Shown piece by piece: positions 58,626 to 64,000 of a DNA stretch of 64,000 nucleotides; the first letter of the stretch is position 1, and each line of letters opens with the position of its first letter. Under the pieces are notes generated by a model. It did not search any database, had not been told where the DNA came from, and was given only the letters and a program-made list of their open reading frames with translations. The DNA is taken from the NCBI GenBank assembly GCA_031841125.1, contig CM063113.1:19985312-20049311 (forward strand). The letters are read 5' to 3'. The stretch is from Acanthococcus lagerstroemiae (lineage: Eukaryota; Arthropoda; Insecta; Hemiptera; Eriococcidae). The position numbers were made by a program, and so were the translations under genes.

Positions 58626-60310
58626 ACTTCGACTATTACCTTCTCCGTTCTCATGATGTTACCAAATACCACAATTTCGGTTTAGCCCCTATTCAGCTGT
58701 AAATTCAGCTGGGCGAGTTTATTCTCGATATTTACGGCTGTCTCGGTCTTTTCTACCAGCTCAACTCTGTTATTCGCGTGCGTGATGATCACGGTATCGT
58801 CTGCATAGGCATAGTCCTTTGTGCCCTCGCTCTCCAGGGTCTCGAGCACGCAGTCGTAGCCTATATTCCATAGTGACGGTCCAAGGACCGACCCTTGTTG
58901 ACACCCGCAACATAGTTTCTTTTTTTCTGCGGTGTCAGTCCCAGACGTGACATATCTGTCCTCAAGGTAGTTCCTTATAACACCTGTCGCATAGCGGTTG
59001 ACGTCCTTCCTTTTTAATTCCGCGATTGTGTGTGCCCAAGATACGTAGTCAAAAGCGCCCGCAATGTCAAGTTGTAATGGTGAGTCCGCCTACTCTCCTT
59101 TACCATACCCAGTACCCTATGAAGATAGTCCTCTGTCCCCACACCAGGACGAAAATCGTACGTGACGGGTCGACCTTTGCTCTGAGATGGTTGGCAAGAA
59201 CCCGCTCAAAGGTCTTGCCAATAGTGTCCATTTTGGAGTGTGAGTGAACTTGGTAATATTCCTTTTGTAGGGTGTGCCAATTCACTTTTCCTTCTTCTGT
59301 ATTCCAGAGTGCTTTCGGCTGTTATGCCATCATCAGTGGAGTACGTGAATACAGAAGAAGGAAAAGTGAATTGGCACACCCTAAAAAAGGAACTTGCCAA
59401 TAGTACTAAGCAGGGTAATAGGCCGATACCCGCTGGTACTGTTTACTGACTTTCCCACTTTATGCAGCCAGACCACCTTCCCAATCTTCCACACCTTCGG
59501 AAATGTCTGGTAACGGAGGCATTCGGTATACAGTCTAGGCAGGAGGCGTGGGTGCCTTCTGTTGCAAATCTTCAAGGCCTTACAGTTTACACCGTCAACC
59601 CCCGGAGATGAACGGTTCCGGCTACTTTTCAGTGCCCCGGTTACTTCCTCCGTCGTCACCTCCAGGCTGAAGTCTTCCTCCAATTGTAGCTCCTCTTCCT
59701 CCTCGAACTGCGGAGCGTTCTCTGGAAATGTCACCTTTAGTAGGTATTTTTCTCCGAGTGTGAGTGGACGTGCGATTCACATTTGGCTTCATCATCGTTT
59801 TATAGGGTTTACCCCATGGACAATGTAGCCCTATGAACTCCCTCCATTTCTTGGACTTGGCTTTCCAGATTGCTTTTCTAAGTTATTTCCTTTTGGTGTT
59901 TATCTTCGCACTGAGTGTTCTTTTATTGGCCTCGTTGTTCGTTTTGTGGGCCTTTCTCCGTTGTTTCTTTATTTCAACCTCAAGGCCCTAGAGTTCCGCT
60001 GTCCACCAGTGGACTACTGACTTCACTTCTTCTTCCATTGTCCATCTTTTGAAGTTTTGGGATAGCCACTCGGTGATGTCCGCCGCCTTCTCATCCATCC
60101 TCTTTGGACTGGGCATGCCATTCCAAGTAGGCGCATTCCTCTATGCTGTTTGCAAACTGGACCTCATCCAGTTTCTTCCTTGTCCATTTCCTGGCCCCAA
60201 TCCCGGTGCCTACCGCCTTGCACAAAATATATCGGTGGTCGGAGAGGCTTTCCTCCTCTGTTAGTACCTCCCAGTCAGTGACCTCGCATCCCCTGGTGTA
60301 GTCGTTTACG
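58600..60310 (-). pseudogene. R1/LOA-like LINE: endonuclease end and reverse transcriptase
   Basis: The minus strand opens at about 60300 with 'VTDWEVLTEEESLSDHRYIL', the S-D-H-R motif that ends an APE-type endonuclease. A linker with 'HWWTAEL' and 'KAKSKKWREFIG' follows (60010-59850). 59734-59381 has 'SSRNRSSPGVDGVNCKALKI' and 'YRPITLLSTIGK'; after an insert, 'TFERVLANHLRAKV' and 'YDFRPGVGTEDYLHRVLG' (59220-59100), then 'GCQQGSVLGPSLWNIGYD' and an intact Y-A-D-D (about 58808-58797). The blocks are those of R1/LOA-group elements. Frameshifts and stops inactivate it. It is 5' truncated near 60310 and ends abruptly at the mariner. Confidence 0.88.
59226..59392. mobile_element. 167-bp foldback insertion with 12-bp TSD in the LINE
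   Basis: CTTGCCAATAGT occurs at 59214-59225 and 59393-59404. The insert has inverted arms of 44 bp with one mismatch (59260-59303 and 59348-59391) around a 44-bp loop. The right arm reaches the insert edge while the left arm starts 34 bases in. It interrupts the reverse transcriptase between 'TIGK' and 'TFERVL'. Confidence 0.9.
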
Positions 60311-60354
60311 GTTGACCGACCTTAGTGCACCGGTTTTTAAAATTTGAAAAAAAA

Positions 60355-60880
60355 AAAAATTGAAAGCTTGAAAACTTTTTTATCTCAATTAAAGCTTGAA
60401 TATCCGGCTTTATGTTCGTCAAGTTCTGGCGGAAGTCCCCTTGGAGGCAAATGTCCAACTTATTTTTTTGTTTTGTGAGGAGCTGGACAACAGAACTAAA
60501 TCATTCTTCAACTAAATATGTTGACGGGAACGAGATGAGAAGTGGTTCAGTTTTTCCCCGCAGTGGTGAATAACTGTCCATAAGCTTTTCACCCAGGCTC
60601 ACTCGTAACCGCTCTGCTTGAAAATGATTTTCGCTTCACCGTCATACTTCAGATCTAGAAACTCTGTCTGCAAAGAGTTATCAAGCTTATCCACAGCTTC
60701 AAACGAGAATAGATCTAGAATCCAATCTGGAATTTGTAACTTAGTCAAGTCTTTAAATTTCGATTCCATGTCAATTTTTAACTGGTCAAGGTGATCAGTA
60801 GAAATTAGGATTTTGTCTTCTGGGATTTCAGGAGTTTCGTTATCTGACAGTGAACACTTTCTAAGGGTCGATTATTGAAA
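60355..60880 (-). pseudogene. hAT transposase (ZBED5/Buster-like), C-terminal relic
   Basis: Minus-strand frames read 'DWILDLFSFEAVDKLDNSLQ' and 'EFLDLKYDGEAKIIFKQSGY' (about 60790-60610), then 'LISFPSTYLVEE', a TGA at 60503-60501, 'FSSVVQLLTKQKNKLDI' and 'GDFRQNLTNIKPDIQALIE' (about 60530-60390). This is the C-terminal dimerisation region of the hAT branch that includes ZBED5- and SCAND3-like proteins. It belongs to a different branch from the transposase at 22-24.5 kb. No TIR was found. Confidence 0.82.
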
Positions 60881-61282
60881 GAAGTGCTCATTAACGTGTG
60901 TTGTGATGGCAGGAGGGGGACGGTGTTGAGTCAAACGCGTTCGGTTATGACGCGACGACGTGTAAAGAGTGGATTCTGACGTCGTAGCCTAGATATTACA
61001 CTATTTTAATTTTTCACTCTTTGAATACCCATCGCCCCCAATCACCCACCACTTATTTATTGCCCCCCCTGATAACCCAAATCGCCTATGTGGGGGCGAT
61101 GGCCCCCGGGTTGCCACTGGGTTAATCTGTATGAGTCTCCCTTACCTACTCGTGTCGTGGGCCCACGAAGACTCAGTCAATCTCCCTAGAGGTGGTAATA
61201 GCACAGACGTATCACTGTGCTTGCAAAATTTCTGATACGTGGCATCTCAAATTTATAGTCGCCCGATCCCCGGTGGGGCTTT
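60881..61282. other. No gene; GC-rich inverted repeat
   Basis: CATCGCCCCCA at about 61029 is followed by TGGGGGCGATG at about 61091, an 11-bp perfect inverted pair with a spacer of about 50 bases. No coding homology is seen. Confidence 0.4.
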
Positions 61283-64000
61283 TTGGTGGATCTAGAGGTT
61301 TGTAGATTCAAGAATTATGCTGATAGTAGGCCAAACGTTCCCTTTTGGGAGTTATTAGGCCCCCTTCGTCGGCAGTCTCCTATCGGCAATGTCTCACAGG
61401 TTAGATCCTTAGAGGGGGTTCATTCCTTTTTGGCTCTTATTCCGAAATTTGTGCGGGACATTCGGCTTTTCGGGAAATCATACTACAAACGTACTGCCTA
61501 TCTGTCCAATGGAAGCTGAATTTTTGAAACTTCATAATGATGCTATTAAAATATTGAAGTTTGGATCGAGGATGGTGCTTTCCCACCCTTAACTAGTTAC
61601 CCGTGTCGGTGTAATCTACTTGTTGTGGACTGTTATTTACAGTCAATGGTTTTAATGTATCGATATAAACGGTACACATAGCATATTTTCGATAGTGGGA
61701 AATGATGTATATTTTGGACAAATTTCGAACTATATGGATTCGCACTCCTTGTCGCATTACGGAATAGAAGGGGGAGGAGGTTTAATTTCGCAAATCGCGA
61801 AGCAGCGCAGCGCCCAGCACCCTGTTACGAATGCGTTACCGTTAGCTTTTTTTAAGCGTCAACGGTTGCTAGTTGCCGCTGTCGTCGTCGTTGTTGTTAG
61901 TGTTACGCTTCGTATAACGACACGATTACAGTCGTTTGGAATTTTATGTTTCGCTGTAAAATTAAGACCCTAAATGCAAATATCTGGGCGTTTTAAATTT
62001 CTTTCCCCTATTCAGGGTGCTGTCGTCGAAAAACGGTCGTCGCTGTAACGATGTAGCTGCGTCGTTACGGCGGTACCCGGGTTGGTCCTCGGTCCCACCA
62101 TCGACGGGGGCGCAAAACGGACACATTAAAGAGACGTAACGAGGGTTTACAGTTCACGGTTTTCGAGAATCCGGCGTGTTTTTTTTTTTCAAACCCGTTT
62201 TATGCCCGCTAATTACAAAAGCTTTTTTCTTCGTCTCATTTCCCCGCGTTTCGCTGATCTAGTGTTCTCTTTCTCTCTCTCTCTCATTTTTTTGTTCTCG
62301 GTTTTCGAATGGATTCCTCATAACACGGGGCTGTGCGTGACGAACGGTGTCCCGTGCCTTGTATGGCCGCATGGGTACTGGTAGTGAGCAGCGACCAGAA
62401 TGCGAAAGAGGCGGCGGTCTGTGGAGAAGATTCGTTGAAGCCCAGGGCGAGAGCTACCCTCGAACTTCGGGAAGATGTGAGGGAGCAAAACGCTCGGTCG
62501 GGGGCTTGCAACTAGTCTCTGACACGTCAGAAATGTGCTCCGGTAGAAGAAGAAAGTTTTCGAAGTTTTGGTCGATATTCAGTAAATACGAACCCGTAAG
62601 TTGACTCGTATTCGTTTCGGAATTTAGGTTTGGCTGTTCGTCGCGCTGTAGTGTACGTTCCTGAAATTCAAACAGTAGGGCGTGAAGTGAGAATATTTGA
62701 GGAGTATTTGCGAGCATTGGTCTGGAGTGAGCCACGCAATAATGTCCCTCTTGGTACCTCGTTGTACAAAACCGTATTTTCGATACTCGCTTTGAAGAAC
62801 CGTTGCTCTTTTCCTCCTACCTAAAATGGCAACTTAATTACCGATGAATATATGAGTTTAGAGCACAACGACACCTTGTAACGAAGATCCCCCCAGTTTC
62901 TAGATAGAGATATATTCGATTTACATAGATTCCATTGTTAGCGGGAAAATGTTGACAAAACATTCCATAACAATCCAGTTGTAGTATATCAGTCGGTGTT
63001 TGACTTCAAAAGTTACAACAAAGAAACGAACTCTTCATTTTGTTTTCCTTTGGTGCAGATAATTTTTCACTAATGTTCGAAAGTACTTCGGCAACTTTTT
63101 CGTTACTCGTATCAGATAATAGTTTTTCCAGAATTGTAGAGATTTTGCCAGCGAAGTATCATTCGATTCCTGTTTACTTTCTTTATGCACATTCGACGTG
63201 ATTAGTAGTCATTGGTCATGACTAAAACGTGCGTTGACTAATCATCAATCACGATTAATTAGTCGATTGAAAAATTCCCAACTCTACCCCATCATTTCGG
63301 AGCGATAACAGGATTGATTAAAGGATTAACAAATTTATTGAGGCGATCAATTCCATCGAAACTTTGGATACTCAGAAGGATCTAGCTCATTTTCAAGAAT
63401 TCAGATCTTTATAGATTTGACCTCTAACCGGCACTTCAAGATGCTGTGGAAGGCCAATAATTAGAAAACCAAACCAAATGCTCCAGTGTCAAGCATTTCA
63501 AAGAACATCCCAACATTATTTCTGTCCCTGCGGCATCGAGTACGCCGTTCTTAATATCTGAACACATCATCTTTAAATCCGAGACTTGCAGCCATCCCGA
63601 CACTTAAACCTCACCTGTTGAGAGTCTATGCTTACACCCCATCTACGAGGGATTTTCGCTTCGCTGTGTCTCAGGAACTGTGTATGTATAATCGGAACAT
63701 AACGGTCATGATTTTCGTATATGGAAAGAAATTTCATTATGCTTTTTTCCTTCGCTTCCTTCTCTGCTTCGCTGAGACATGTGGTCCGTTTTTGAAAGCA
63801 AGAGCTTCTCGACACACCTAGATGAATTCTCGCTTCGCCTGCGCCGGCTTCAATATTTTATTTTTTGAATTTGCTCGCAGCTGTTTCACTCTCCGCACAG
63901 ACGTCCCCGAACTCGATGCAATATCCCGGCCTCCAAGATAAATTACTCGTTCGTAGCGAAAAATTCGACGAAACTTTTACAAGAGCTTTTATTCCTGGTA
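61283..64000. other. No recognisable gene; CpG-rich patch
   Basis: 61780-62640 is CpG-rich and contains a CT microsatellite at 62269-62285. Overlapping frames on both strands lack motifs. 62640-64000 is AT-rich with nothing recognised. It may be host intergenic or 5' flank. Confidence 0.4.

Overview
The window looks like repeat-rich nuclear DNA of an invertebrate animal, most likely an arthropod. The evidence is its content: mariner, hAT and Ginger/KRBA2-like DNA transposons, RTE-like and R1/LOA-like LINEs, a tRNA-derived SINE, a gypsy-type gag, many short terminal-inverted-repeat (TIR) elements, AT-rich spacers and short GT-AG introns of about 75 bp. No bacterial operon structure, rRNA or functional tRNA gene is visible. 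I could not assign any conserved single-copy host gene, so species is left open.

Layout. 0-10 kb holds degenerate short-period repeats and several TIR elements, including a 449-bp hAT MITE with a perfect 8-bp target duplication (8024-8472) and two copies of one MITE (833-1192, 9564-9935). 12.4-13.3 kb carries a KRBA2/Ginger-like C-terminal coding remnant with apparent introns. 14.6-21 kb holds three LINE fragments. 21.8-24.8 kb is one nearly complete hAT transposon with a BED finger, inserted into an older dispersed-repeat field. 25.8 kb is a tRNA-derived SINE. 26.5-27.5, 32.9-34.3, 56.4-57.1 and 61.8-62.6 kb are CpG-rich, gene-free stretches that could be host promoters or 5' exons. 28.3-29.4 kb is a 1-kb repeat whose inverted twin (54.4-55.4 kb) is the 5' leader of an AAA-ATPase-like/PD-(D/E)XK-type gene at 52.8-54.5 kb. 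34.5-36.1 kb and 44.7-46.8 kb hold further TIR elements. 37.9-39.3 kb is a LINE interrupted exactly at its catalytic motif. 43.5-44.5 kb is a 5'-truncated LINE with a 13-bp target duplication. 47 kb is a gag relic. 50-51 kb and 55.5-55.8 kb are RTE-like LINE pieces. 57.8-60.9 kb is a nested stack: R1-like LINE, mariner, two foldback insertions and a second hAT relic.

How the parts work together. Most of the window is a graveyard of selfish elements, and the insertion order can be read from target-site duplications. The most unusual coding sequence is the AAA-ATPase-like gene (52.8-54.5 kb). It belongs to a family best known from bacteria and patchily found in eukaryotes, has two frameshifts, and shares a 1-kb leader including its first 14 codons with a second locus 25 kb away in inverted orientation. 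That suggests a multicopy, possibly mobile family rather than an ordinary host gene. Coordinates of element ends without target duplications are approximate.
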